Below are positions 1 through 11,144 of a DNA stretch of 64,000 nucleotides, piece by piece. Origin of the DNA: Evernia prunastri (lineage: Eukaryota; Ascomycota; Lecanoromycetes; Lecanorales; Parmeliaceae); the NCBI GenBank assembly GCA_003184365.1, contig NKYR01000038.1, positions 1 to 64,000 of the forward strand. The letters run 5' to 3'. How positions within the stretch are numbered: position 1 is the stretch's first letter; each line of letters starts with the position of its first letter. Made by a program: the position numbers and the translations under genes. The notes below the pieces were generated by a model. That model did not search any database. It worked only from the letters and a program-made list of their open reading frames with translations, and was not told the origin of the DNA.

Positions 1-306
1 TTCTTCTTCGCGCAATATGTACTTAATCACCTTACATATATAGTTAGTATATATGCCTATTTCTCACCTGTGTCACTACACCTCCAGTCTCTGACATAAT
101 AATAGCTATCCGGCTTGGGACCCGGTCGCCCCTGAGCTGTAATAGACCTTAGCCCGGGCCTGCTAATGCCCATGGTCCTTGCCCTGGTTTTGGGGTATGC
201 CAACAACACACTGCACTACCTGTCCTGGTATTGGCTCCGCGGAGCACTGCAACAATACCCTACCTGATGATAATACGACCTCTTGACTGAGCAAGTCGTT
301 CCGGAA

Positions 307-764
307 GTGAGCCTGCTACAATGGCAATGACAAGAGAAGAGCTGGAGACATGCGCCTGTGACGCATGCAGAACATGATCAGATTCCCACATCTCTCCAGC
401 AACAAGCCTACTATAATGGCATTTAGTGAGCCTGCTACAATGGCAGTCAAGTTCAGAACAACACCGCTCCTAACCTCATTCCACATCACATTATGATTAC
501 GAACCTCGAGGCACGTCTACAGCGATCTTCAGCGATCTTCAGCGACCGGATCCGAAGGAGGAAATGGCTTGGGAGGCTTGGAAGGCTTGGTAGGGTGCAC
601 GGAGTGCAAAGAGCATGGAATGGAATGGAGGGATTACGGTGTCATGTGACAAGGAGAAGAGCTGGGGAATGCGTCTGTTGCGCAGTGGAAATGTGAGGAT
701 TCGTGCCTGTTGCACTATTGGAATCTCAGCCATCCCCAGCAAGTGAGCCTGCTACAAAGGCATT
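307..764 (+). repeat. Internal imperfect repeats of the retroelement remnant
   Basis: The phrase GTGAGCCTGCTACAATGGCA occurs at about 307, again at about 426, and with one mismatch at about 743. A longer unit beginning GACAAG(G)AGAAGAGCTGG and ending CCAGCAA occurs at about 328-404 and about 647-742, with many substitutions and length differences. The direct repeats are visible in the sequence; their role is unknown. Confidence 0.6.
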
Positions 765-928
765 CGATTCCAGCGGCCAATGTGGCCATTTTTTATTCGA
801 TTTTACAGCATGAGAAGATCTGGAGAGCACAGGCAAGAGGCACGTCACTACAGTGCACCGTCTCCAGATTCTCGGAGGGCATGAAGGAGGCACGTCATGA
901 GGACATGACGATTTGGAGGAGGGGGTAG

Positions 929-1099
929 TGTCATGGTTCCAGCTCACAACACCATGACTCCTACCACTCGGCCGGATCGGGCCTAGCGCGGCTTGGCCCT
1001 GCCCATAAATACCGGCCTTCTGCCACCATTAGATCTCCATAGCTATTATTCCGTTCATACCGGAATCAATGCATTCAGCTACACCTCCAGTCCCTGACA
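929..1099 (+). repeat. 171-bp long terminal repeat (3' LTR of the remnant)
   Basis: The segment begins TGTCATGG and ends CCCTGACA, giving the TG..CA ends and a perfect 5-bp inverted repeat (TGTCA/TGACA) expected of an LTR. It holds a TATA-like CATAAATA near 1002-1009. The purine tract directly upstream supports orientation with internal sequence to the left. The alternative is a solo LTR beside unrelated sequence. No target-site duplication can be tested because the left end is outside the window. Confidence 0.5.
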
Positions 1100-2628
1100 C
1101 TGGTGGAGAATAATGGCGACGATGACACCTGTTTTGGTGCTGATTTAGCCGTCTTCTCTGTACTATAGCGACGTATTCTCGATGGGGTTTTATTGAATGA
1201 CCTCGCTGCACATGAAAACATCATATTTGAATAATTTGAATGATTTGGTCCTATATATTTGAATATTTGCTTGGAGATGCCGGCGGGGAAGGTCGCCGGC
1301 GACGGCTTTATTTGGGAGAACACTACCGGTAGCTCTACCAAATTGGCCAATCATCTCTAGGCGCTAAGTGGTGCTTACTCAGAATTCTCGAAACCCAGTC
1401 ATTCTCGAAACCCCGTCTGACACGTTAGCTATTCAAAAAGCCATTACAAGACAGAGGTTCGACTTCAGCTGGACAGGAACAGTATCAGAAGAAATGTCGA
1501 GCTCGCGATGCTTCGGAACAGGTAGGTATCTGATAAGATTCCTGCAGGCAAGTCATTCGCCAGTCCCAGGCGCAAGTGTTGGTGCCGGTCGAGAGGTACT
1601 CAAAGGAGACAGTCGAAGCGGCGGAGTAAGATTTTCCAGGTCGATCATGGCCTCATTATTACACAAGACCGAGGCTTTTCCCGCCGTAACCCAGCCCCGG
1701 CGCTATCCTCGGCCAGCCAACCGAGATGTCAATCAAACACCAGGATCAGCTCAAGGAGGAAGGAGGAATAACGAGGATCCCCGGATGCGACATAATGGAT
1801 TCCATTGTAGCGCAATTAATTGTGTGGTGTGTAAAGTACCTACATGGAATAATCATAGCCATGCATCCGACCTCTTGCCATGTGGGTATGGGTACTTTTA
1901 GCTGCAGGTTCAGGGAACTCTGGGAAGTTACTTTTAAAGTTTAAAAAGAAAAAAATCCATCTCGTAAAGTAAACCTGGTTCGCCTACGAGTAATCTTAAT
2001 CTTCTTCTCCGTGACGGCGTGACCGTCTGCTGTTGCAACTCGTGGTTGCTTCTACAGTAAGTTAATAATCTCCGCCAAATCAACATTCAATCACGGTGGC
2101 AATAAAATAAGATGATCGTGATCATAGAATGGAGCCAACAGCGTTCAATCTCATGCGTGGTAATAATGCTAGTTGGCTAACAATTGGCTCGGAACAACTG
2201 GAAATTCGACGAGTACCGTATGATGATCCTTGGCGAATTTGGCCCTCACTGATTATCGAGGTGCTGATTATCAGATCCTGGCATGATGCATCTGAGTAAG
2301 TTACTCTAGTGCTCCATCCCTACCTTACCTTAGCACACCTACCAAAATTCCCTCAAGATCATCATTTCATAGCCCTTGTTCTTTGCAAACTTGCAACATA
2401 CCTACCTACTCTTTTCACATCCCTCAGCGCGTCCCTCTTGTCTACCCAACCTGTTTCATACCACTCTCGAATTGGACGTCAGATCTGTGTATTGTTATTA
2501 TTGACCTTCTCTTCGTCTCTGCTTTCCTTCTTGATTCTTTCGAGATTTGAAGAGCGGTCTACCAATACATCAAGCGTGAAGCCTGGAACATCACAATATG
2601 CACTCTTGATGTTCCATTGATTTCCAAC
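1100..2628. other. Intergenic, no supported gene
   Basis: An open stretch near 1368-1901 lacks a convincing start, family resemblance or splice pattern. The last 300 bases (2310-2628) are pyrimidine-rich with TACCTACC motifs and look like the promoter and 5' UTR of the RGS gene. Confidence 0.5.
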
Positions 2629-3963
2629 ATGTCAATACTGTTCTATAAACGCCCTGAATACGTCCTGCGACACAATGGACCTCTCGCAGAATGCTCACGG
2701 AAGGGAGGGACCGCCCAGGATTGTAGCGCTGCTGCCATTCCCCCCGAGCTGTCCTTCGAGAACGTCATATGTAACAAGTGCTTGCCTCCATGCAGCTTGC
2801 AAGATTTCCTCGATTACCTTACCTATGTGACACACGACGCGGAAAACCTTCAATTCTACCTGTGGATGGTGGATTATTTCCAACGCTTCCGTAATGCACC
2901 AAGGTCAGAAAAAGAGCTCTCACCGCCATGGAAAAACGAACCCTCTCGATCCCAGTGTATGATGAACAACCCGATACCGGTGAAGGGCTCCACTCCGTTG
3001 GTCGCAAAGGAGATCGATATGCACAGCGAGGATATATCGAATGGCTCCAGGTGGGACGGAGATCAATCAGAGGAGTTTGAATATACTCAAACACAGGATT
3101 CAACAAGGTCTGGCATGGCGCCAATGCGATCGCCAGTGAAGCACAGTCGTGAGAAGTTCGCTCCACAGCAATGGCGGGCATCGCCTCAGGACCAGCCGTT
3201 CCGCGCCGAAATCAATAGGATTGTCAACCATTACATCGCTCCAGGCAGTCCGCGCGAGTTGAACCTCTCCCACAACGACCGTGCTACTGTTCTCCGCGCT
3301 CTTGAGTGCACCACTCACCCCTCTGCTCTCACCTTGGTCAAGAGAATGCTCGACTCTACATTACGGAATCAGTCTCACCCGAACTTCGTCAGATGGTCTA
3401 TTTGCAATGGTAACAAACAGTGGACCTTGGCTCTGCGTATCTTCGCTATCACGAACATTGCGATAGGATTCGCCATCGCCATAGTGCTCACCCTTTCCAA
3501 GTATTCGCGCTGGTGGCGTATATTTGCTGCTTTCGAATGGTGGTTCGGTACGACCAATATCATAGCAGCCTCTCAAGGACTTTGCGTCCTCCTACACAGA
3601 ATGCACACTCGACAGTACCACGCTTGGGAAACGAAGGATTACACAAATGATGACGACGAGGCGATGCTCAAGGGCCTGGATATCAATTTCATAAATTACG
3701 AAAGCACGAAGTCGAAATGGCCTGTCAAGATGGAGGTTTTTGGACCGGCGAATACTTATAGTGGTGAACCTTGGGTGGACCACTATTCGCGGAAGTCTTG
3801 GTGGAGGAAGTTGTTCGAGAGGAGAATTCCGGTGCGAGAAAATGGATTGAAGAGCATACAGAATCGCATGATACGACAAGCGGAGGCATGGGCGCTTCTG
3901 ATCACTATCCCGCTTACCATCGCGTTCGTTGCGATACCTAAAGGGAATCTATACCCTTCATAA
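2629..3963 (+). CDS. RGS-domain membrane protein (RgsA-like group)
   Basis: This single-exon gene encodes 444 residues from the ATG at 2629. Residues about 45-90 (PPELSFENVI, then CSLQDFLDYL and DAENLQFYLW) are the first half of a fungal RGS fold, which speeds GTP hydrolysis on G-alpha subunits. The second half follows a low-complexity insert, around residues 195-260 (HPNFVRW near its end). Two hydrophobic helices (about 272-295 and 302-330) and a third near the C-terminus (about 420-438) predict membrane anchoring, as in RGS proteins of the fungal RgsA/Rax1 type. Expected role: dampening heterotrimeric G-protein signals for growth, stress or conidiation. The exact subgroup is inferred. An upstream TTG in frame is not used as the start. 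Confidence 0.8.
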   Translation: MSILFYKRPEYVLRHNGPLAECSRKGGTAQDCSAAAIPPELSFENVICNKCLPPCSLQDFLDYLTYVTHDAENLQFYLWMVDYFQRFRNAPRSEKELSPPWKNEPSRSQCMMNNPIPVKGSTPLVAKEIDMHSEDISNGSRWDGDQSEEFEYTQTQDSTRSGMAPMRSPVKHSREKFAPQQWRASPQDQPFRAEINRIVNHYIAPGSPRELNLSHNDRATVLRALECTTHPSALTLVKRMLDSTLRNQSHPNFVRWSICNGNKQWTLALRIFAITNIAIGFAIAIVLTLSKYSRWWRIFAAFEWWFGTTNIIAASQGLCVLLHRMHTRQYHAWETKDYTNDDDEAMLKGLDINFINYESTKSKWPVKMEVFGPANTYSGEPWVDHYSRKSWWRKLFERRIPVRENGLKSIQNRMIRQAEAWALLITIPLTIAFVAIPKGNLYPS

Positions 3964-5221
3964 CTCCAGTGAAGACGTGAGAGCTGGGCTTTCATGTGTT
4001 ATTGTTCACGTCTGCATCGTTTGGAGCCAGTCGTGGTCTTTGCTTCAAGAAGTCATAAAGATACCCCATAGATGGAAGCATTTTACTGCCTCGGAATTAC
4101 AGCCACATCACATAGGACGACATAATGTGAGACGATCATCCGACAGGTAGCTGGACATATGTCAACATAATATTAATGGATCTACATCCATCTTTAGAGA
4201 ACAACCTGGACGCCGTAAATCTCTGCTTTCTGCTCCCTTCATTGAGTCTCCAATGAGCTTCTCGATTGCCGTCGCTCCTCGCTTCTGAGTGTGCTTCCGA
4301 AACCAGAGCCCTGTCAAAGTCGACTCGCCAGAACACAGTCAACACAGCCAACCAAAATCGACTGGAGCAAAGGAGGAGAGGGGCAGATTGGTCATCAGTA
4401 TCCGGGCTGGGAGAACAGAACGGGAGATCTGGATCAAGAGAAGGGCTTGAGGATCTTTCAGTGCATTATTTGACGTATCACAGGGTCAAATATGCCAAAG
4501 GATGCCTCCACAGGTCAGGCTTGTCCTGCGTTCGGCGGTCAGGATTGAGTGGGCGCTTCGAGGCAGTCCACACCAAAGGCAGAACCAATGTTTATAAAGT
4601 CTTGATTGTGATTATCACTGTTTCCTACATGCATCTACGTAGATGTAAATCATAATGGCACATGTCACTTGGAGGTGTTTGGTATAATTGCATCTCATCG
4701 GAGGAAGGCGACTGTAACCGAGCCTCCGAGCTGCATTGATTAGCGTGTTCTGGGGCAGTTCTGGGCGCTTACTGTATCCTCGTTGTTCGTCATTGTGCTT
4801 AGAACTTTGCATCAACCAATGAAACCTCCGCAGTCATCACTTCGGCCGCGCCGTTCCAAGGCCATGCACTTTGGGCCCAGAGCTGAGCGTCAGCGCGTAT
4901 GCGACAAAGTACGTTATATTAATGTCTCCGAATGGTGGCACTCGCCCGGTAGGATTCTCATTTTCCTTCTCTTTGCGACCGGACGTACCATATCGGTATA
5001 TTTGACACACATGCCGTTGCATAAGTGTGATGAGTTCGAGAGCAAGCTGCACCTATAGCTCCAATTGACCTGACGAAGCAACATAATCTTGGCACTGGGG
5101 AACCGTCCCCCGGGGTGAGAGCGCCATATCTGGACCTTTTCCACGGGCTTTAGGACAGAGAGGACTGGGTTCGCAAAATTTAGCAGCATACACAGACTAC
5201 TCGAATAGCGAAGCTATCGCA
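3964..5221. other. Intergenic between RGS and PLAC8 genes
   Basis: Short open frames on both strands lack family resemblance and consistent splice sites. I see no RNA gene or repeat here. Confidence 0.5.
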
Positions 5222-6298
5222 ATGGCCTCAGGCACCCAAAAATCATTGGCGCCAGCAGCGCGAGGCAACCAAGCAAGAGCAACTCCACCGCTTCAGACAA
5301 GCAACACGGACTCGAATCGCTACTCCTTCATGGACACGCCTGTCGAGATGCAGAGGTCTACGTTCCAGCCATACCACCAATTCTCCAGCCCCACCAACTC
5401 TGTGATTGATGAGTCCCCGATCAGCCCGGTGTCCCCAACCAGAGGTCTGCCGGCGTACCAGCAAGGCCCACAGCGAGCTACAATGACTTCGCCTATACCA
5501 GATCAAAAGGCTCAGGCGCAGAGTCCGCAGGAGACGCATCCCGCGTTCTTTGCGCCGTATACAGAGGAGGAGCCGGGACAGCAGCAGGCGCAACAACCTC
5601 CGGCCACCGCTCCCCGCAGAGAAGAGGCGCCAGCGCAACCGGTTCAACAACCTCAAGTCGCTGTAGAGCCGCAGTCGCCAGGACCTATACCAGTCAAGAC
5701 ACATGACACACCACCACAATTTGCAGCACCTCCAACCAGTAACAGCCCTCCGACGCAATTCCCAACCCCGGCGCCAGACACGAAGCGGGAAACCTACAAT
5801 CCAGACTCCCTCTCCGGGCCCAACGTCGGACCAGAGAACCACCGCCCGGGCCAAGTCTCGCATCCGAACGCGGCCATAGACCCGCACTGGAAGGCCAACC
5901 TGTGCGAGCCCGACACGGTCTGCTGCGTCGGCCTCGTCTGCCCGTGCATGGTCTACGGCAAGACGATGTACCGCCTGTCCCGGCGCGCGCAGAAGCAAGA
6001 CCCGACGGACCTGCTCGGCTACGAGACCTGCAACGGCTCCTGCGCGCTCATGGCCTTCGCCTGCGGGTTCCAGTCGCTCCTCGCGGCGATCCAGCGGGCC
6101 CGCGTCCGGAAGCTGTACCACCTCCAGGGCGGCTTCGGCACCGACTGCCTCAAGGCGTGCTGCTGCTGCTGCTGCGTCATCATGCAGGACGAGCGGGAGG
6201 TCCGCGAGCGCGAGGAGCTGATCCGGAGACATGCCGGCCCGGCGACGGGGGCGTACGTGGCTCCCGTGGGGATGACTTATGCGCCGCCTCCTCGGTGA
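5222..6298 (+). CDS. PLAC8 (DUF614) cysteine-rich protein
   Basis: Single exon, 358 residues. The first 215 residues are a disordered Pro/Gln/Ser-rich region. Residues about 220-330 form a PLAC8 domain: WKANLCEPDT, CCVGLVCPCMVYGKT, then GSCALMAFACGF and a polycysteine run (KACCCCCCVIMQ), followed by a charged helix (EREVREREELIRRH). PLAC8 proteins associate with membranes and in plants and fungi are linked to cell-size control, cadmium resistance and calcium influx; the substrate here is not known. The codon bias becomes strongly GC-rich in the PLAC8 part, which also creates a long antisense open frame that I regard as a shadow. It is convergent with the BRCT-protein gene. Confidence 0.9.
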   Translation: MASGTQKSLAPAARGNQARATPPLQTSNTDSNRYSFMDTPVEMQRSTFQPYHQFSSPTNSVIDESPISPVSPTRGLPAYQQGPQRATMTSPIPDQKAQAQSPQETHPAFFAPYTEEEPGQQQAQQPPATAPRREEAPAQPVQQPQVAVEPQSPGPIPVKTHDTPPQFAAPPTSNSPPTQFPTPAPDTKRETYNPDSLSGPNVGPENHRPGQVSHPNAAIDPHWKANLCEPDTVCCVGLVCPCMVYGKTMYRLSRRAQKQDPTDLLGYETCNGSCALMAFACGFQSLLAAIQRARVRKLYHLQGGFGTDCLKACCCCCCVIMQDEREVREREELIRRHAGPATGAYVAPVGMTYAPPPR

Positions 6299-7220
6299 AA
6301 GCAAACGAGATTGATCGATGCCGGCAAGACGGCCTTTGGCGATGCAATTTCACGCTAAATTTGATGATCAAAGTCTGCCACTCGGAACCCGAAACCCCCT
6401 CTCTCGGGCTCCTCAAGGCGGTCTGATATCACCACCTCGTATCCCGCACCATCCTCTCAGCGAAAGACAAAGCAAACCCTCACACCGCATAGCCGAGCCC
6501 ACAGGCCCAGAAGCGCCCCTTTTCACCCATCGGCGGTTCCGGACCGCTTTCGAATCCCTTCCAAACGCATCCATCTCTACTTGAGAATAGAAACCAAAAA
6601 ATCACCCCTTTCCTCCTCCTCCTCCTCCGATGCGTCACGGCGTGGATATATCCGGCACATCACATGACCCCGTCCGCATTCCCAACGGGGCCTTGCCGGT
6701 TTTTGTCCCACCTCGGGCTTGCAAATTGCCTGGGATCGTGAAGAGTCGGGGATCGCTCGGCTTGTCTGGTTATTGGTAAATGAGATGAGAGGGGGCTGGT
6801 TTGGAAATACAGCATCTGGGAAAACGAGCGGGAGGAGGTTAGGTGGCGATGCGGGTAATGCTTGCATAGGGCGGGGTGTTTGCGTTGGTTGGAGGGGAGT
6901 TCTGGGCTTGGGGAGATGGGTTTGGGGAAGATGGGTTGGGAAAAGAGGGATGGGAGGTTTGTGTTGTTGATGGTACGGTTGCTGCTTACATACATACGAA
7001 TTGTGACAGACGGACAGCATATCAATCCATCCACACGAATCCATTGATTCCAATCACGTGAAGGAGCCTACATCCAAGCTAGGCTGGCTCTCTCTCTCTC
7101 TCCCTCTCTCTGATCGAGACATCCAATCGCTCTCTACACCGACTACCCAATCATCCCTTCCCCCCTATGCCCATGTAACACTCTCCCACTCCACAAACCA
7201 AAAACCACTTTTCCAAGCTC
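6299..7220. other. Convergent intergenic region
   Basis: This is 3' flanking sequence shared by the PLAC8 gene (plus) and the BRCT gene (minus). It contains a CTC/CCT microsatellite near 6611-6628 and a CT-dinucleotide tract near 7087-7110. No gene is supported. Confidence 0.5.
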
Positions 7221-9986
7221 TCATCGCCCCGTGGCCAACCTCGTCCTCGTGCTGATGCCCAACCCTCCCGCCGCGACCTCCCTCGCCTTTCCCTTCCCCG
7301 GCGTCCCCTTGCCCCTCCCCTTCCCGTACCCGACGCCCATCTTCGAATCCACCCTCTCCCGCCACGCCTTGACCGTTTCGTCCTCGTAGCCCAGTTGCGT
7401 CAGTTGCAACGGCGGCTCTTCGCGGTCCGGATCGTCTTGGTCCGCGCTCCAGATTGTTTTGAATTCGGCTGCTGCTGCTGCTGCTTTGTTGGTGTTGGTG
7501 GTGTTGGTGGTACGATTGATGTGGTTGCCGTTGTTGGTCTGGTTGTTGTCTGATTTGGTCAGGTGGGCGGGCTCGAGCGGGGTGCCCAGACCGTCGGTGT
7601 TCATGGTGTCGACGCTGCTGGCGCGCGAGAGGTTGATGCTGTGGGATGAAAGATTGGAGGGCGCGCGGCCGAGGAGCTGCCGCCGGCGGCGGTACGAGCG
7701 TGGTGGTTGTTCCGATGAGGAAGAGGCGGATACGCGCTGATGGTGGGCTAGGAGGGATGAAATGGCAGGGCGGAGGGAGGACGAGGTGGAATCCGGTTTC
7801 TGGGGCGACGGCATCTGCTCTGCGGAAGCGGGAGGCTGGGGTAATTTCTCCGGCGAGGCGGATCGTTTGGTTTGAGAGTGGTTGGGGGAGATTTCGTGGA
7901 GAGGACCCGATGTTGGGCGTAAAGTATGCGAAGACTCATCGTCAAGGTTGGTGTGGGCTGTCGTTGTAATATCGTTTGTCGATTTCAATTCTGGAAGTCG
8001 ATTTTCATCAACGCCAGATGGCTTTGCAGCAGTGATTGACCAGGGTCCCGGCTCAACAATATGAACCTGTTCACTGGAGCTGGGCGTGCGTTTCTCTAGT
8101 TGCGTATCCTTTCCTTTGGGTGGCAAAGCTATCTTGGTAGGTCGGGTCGATACCCTATCCGGCTTTTCTTGACTTTTCTCTGGCTTGCGAGATTTGGCAC
8201 ATGTGTCCTGAGGAGTTGGGGCATCCGAGTTCCTCGATACGCGGTTCGGGTCTCGAAGTGGTTGAATGAGATACGGTGCAAATGGAATAGACTCGCCTCT
8301 TCGAATGCAATCCCACAGCCACTCTGGTTTCACTGCGGGAATGCCCCAGATTTGAGCGTAAGGAAGCTTTTCATTTCCAGGAGCTATAACCTTACATAAC
8401 AAAACGGACGCTTTGGGTGACAAGAATTCATCGTAAGTGGCGCCCATCAATCTCACGGCTTTGGTCATGTGCGGCAGATCTATGCCCTGGAAGCCAGTGG
8501 AGCAAATTGTGAGGTCTTCGAAGCCTGCAATAGGGAATTGCCGAAAGGGTGTGTTCGTGACGCTTGTTTGAGGCTCTTCATACTGTTTTCGGTAGAGACA
8601 CCTCTCAATCCACATATCTGTCACCAGCACTGGCTGGTATTCATTCTCAGATATTGGGGGTGGGTCAGGGTCAGAGTCCGTGTGAGGAATCACAATGTAA
8701 CCATTTCTAGGAGAACCGTCTTTTGGTGCGGGAGGTAGACCGGAAGCGTCGTCAATGATTTCCGCTCCATGTGAACGCAAGTGCTCCTCGAGCTTGGCGG
8801 TCTAGCTCATTATTATCCAACCTTTGCAGTAGATGAATAGTGCATACCTGTTTCCCGTCAAAACCACGAAGCAAGAACGTCTTCGCATGGAACAAGCCTT
8901 CCTGCTGTGGAGCCCTGGAAAGACTGGACAAAGGGTTGGCCACAGATTGGCTTCTTTTCAGAAGATGGGAGCCAGCGCCTATTTGGGGACTAACGGACGT
9001 CTTTGCTGGCGCAGCGTTCGGAGACTTGCGATGATCGACCACCACTTTCTGGGGTTCATCCCATGCGTCCGCCTTAACCTCTTCAACCTTCAGCTCTCCA
9101 CTATTGATCTCGCTCCACAATCCATCATTATGACTGCTGAGTCTCGCGCTCGCAGTCCTGCTCAACTTTCTCGCGTTCGGCAGTATAATCTCATCGTCTC
9201 GCGCTCGCTTCCCTAACGAAGTTGTTGAAACGGATCTTCGTATCCAAGCATTTCGGCCACGCTCTGAAGGTGGAAGCAGTAGATGGTACAGACTCTCTTC
9301 AAGGATCATGCCTCTCTCAAGACTCTGCTCTAACCATTCGATGGAAACAGTCTTGATACTCCACTGAGCAGCGAAATTGTACTTCGCGCCTGACGGCTCC
9401 TTCGCAATCAGATGTGTGACGTCTTTTGTAAGATTTCCTCGATAGTCGCCGCCATTGTCGTTGATGAGGTCTCCAAGCTCCTTGCGGTATTCCACTGTAA
9501 TAGTACTTAGCTTTCGTGCTTTCGCCCATTGCGTAGTCTTCTAACGTACAGTCATCGAACCCAGTAACGCAGACTCTGAGCCCCGTCAAAGTAGGCAGTC
9601 TGTGCGCAGTCTCGAGAGCGGCGACATTCGTTTCCCCGCCCTCCATCCACGATGCACGCACAGCCTCAATCCAGCTCGGTAAAAGGCACTTAACGTCAGG
9701 CCGTTCCTTCGCAACAAATTTGTACTTTGGCGTATCAGTGTCGCCAACGATCAAGTGAGTCACGTCGGATGTGAGGTCGAGTTTGTGAACGGCGCCCATC
9801 TGGGAAGCGATCATCGCAAATTGTGACTATTCGAAAGCGCGAAGCTTCAGCATGATAACCAGCAATGCTTGCTCGAATCATCGGGGGTGCAGCTACAGAG
9901 AGGGTGGATTGACTTACGCGCGTCTCTGGTTCAATAGATGTGCAGCATATAATAACCCCAAGTAAGGGCAGCTGAGTATCTGCCAT
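7221..9986 (-). CDS. dpb11: Four-BRCT replication/checkpoint scaffold (Dpb11/Cut5/TopBP1 family)
   Basis: Four exons on the minus strand (9986-9918, 9826-9550, 9494-8848, 8801-7221) give 857 residues, with all phases agreeing across introns of 91, 55 and 46 bp. BRCT1 spans about residues 8-95 (DVTHLIVGD, then a helix ending in SWIEAV). BRCT2 is about 104-195 (LRVCVTGFDD, DVTHLIAKEP, IEWLEQSL). BRCT3 is about 313-400 (KTFLLRGFDG, VTDMWIERCL). BRCT4 is about 419-505 (FEDLTICSTGF, KPEWLWDCI). Two tandem BRCT pairs plus a long disordered basic tail is the Dpb11/Cut5 layout. The family reads phosphorylated Sld3/Sld2 and 9-1-1 clamp to start replication and activate the ATR kinase. A bare ACGCGT box lies about 105 bp upstream of the ATG. 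Confidence 0.9.
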
Positions 9987-10088
9987 CCTTTGTGAATAGA
10001 AATTGAGTGAGGTTATTGTGGTTCCTCCATAGTCGATGAAATTGGGTGGAGCGGAGCGGAGAAGCGCGTTGAAAGTCTACCGAAGTTT

Positions 10089-10094
10089 ACGCGT
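10089..10094. promoter_or_regulatory. ACGCGT box upstream of the BRCT gene (MCB-like)
   Basis: ACGCGT is the MluI cell-cycle box bound by MBF/DSC1 in yeasts and typical of S-phase genes. It sits about 105 bp upstream of the start codon of a replication gene, which suits the context, and an E-box CACGTG follows at 10105-10110. A second ACGCGT occurs at 10656-10661. A six-base motif can occur by chance, so this is only suggestive. Confidence 0.3.
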
Positions 10095-11144
10095 GAGACC
10101 AAGTCACGTGCCATGAGACCTAGGTACCTTAGATTCTCTCTACGATGAATCTAAACTCTAAAGAGTCTAAGTACTTGTACATTCGCAATTTCGCATTGTT
10201 CCGGCTATGTTCCGACGCCGGATGATAAAGTGGCACGGCCAGGATGGTAAACGAGACGTAGAGTACAGTATGTCGTCGGAGCGGTGCGCGATCCGAAGCG
10301 GAGAAGAAGGAATGCACCTGGCTGAGACCTTTTTCAGTGGTTTTTTCCGTACTGTGGCTCGGTTCGTTATCACAAGAAATGGGAAAGAAAGACATGCCGA
10401 TGGATATCAAACAATGGCATTGCCTTACTGATATCATCCGCGGTGGGAGTTGGCGGAGGACCAAAGGACGGAGGCGTTCATGACCAGTTGACCATCAAGG
10501 AGGACCCTTGGGCTTCAAGTACCGTACATACTACATTACGTTAAGTTAGTTGCATCAAATTGTGTTAAGGGTTTAAGAGCCTCTTCCAATCAAAAGACTT
10601 CGTAGACTCGGTAGATAGCTATATCCGCGGGTTCGCGGCTTTCTATTTTTCGACTACGCGTGGCCCATGCTTTGTCCTTGTATTATGGCACTGCCTCAAT
10701 AGTGCCAATGCCTTTCACTCATCCTCAATCCTCCTTGCTCTGCTCCTGTCGACTCTCATGCACACTTGCGCGTTCTGCAATCCAAGTCTGAAGAATTTGA
10801 AGACCACGCATCAGCAGGGAAAATTATTGCGGATAGTAGTGGCAAGGCAACAGGGATAGAGTACATACTCGTAGCGTGTAGAGAAAAATGCGGGGTCCTT
10901 CTGCGTGATTGTATGCAGCGTTCTAGGTTGTAGCGGTCATGTTTGGCCTCAAGCTCTGTGGGTATTTGTAGAGACACACTACCATACTACTGAGTCCGAG
11001 TAAAAAGTCCATCCTCTTCAAGTATCGAAAACTGCATTTAGGTTGACTGTCTGCCGTGGCTCCCGAAAGCCCTCGTCGGCTGTGACCTCACGTCAAGCAA
11101 TTCGCAATTCACTACCTACCTACATAACAACCCCATCATCCTTT

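Larger units (their letters stand above)
1..1099 (+). mobile_element. Degenerate LTR retroelement remnant (truncated at window start)
   Basis: The right end is a well-formed LTR (929-1099), preceded by a purine-rich tract (about 914-925, GGAGGAGGGGG) of the kind that primes plus-strand synthesis. The last 20 bases of that LTR (ACACCTCCAGTCCCTGACA) recur almost unchanged at about 78-96, which fits the end of a 5' LTR whose start lies before the window. The roughly 830-bp interior carries no intact gag or pol frame, only short imperfect repeats. A non-autonomous (TRIM/LARD-like) or internally deleted element fits best; superfamily is undetermined. The rest of the putative 5' LTR (1-77) does not match the 3' LTR well, so the left boundary is uncertain. 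Confidence 0.5.

Noticed and set aside
1368..1901. 177-residue open frame after the LTR
   Set aside because: No ATG at its start, no family resemblance, and composition like the surrounding non-coding sequence.
5243..6304. 353-residue open frame antisense to the PLAC8 gene
   Set aside because: It lies exactly opposite a convincing coding sequence with high GC third positions, which removes stops on the other strand. Its translation is Arg/Leu-rich without domains.
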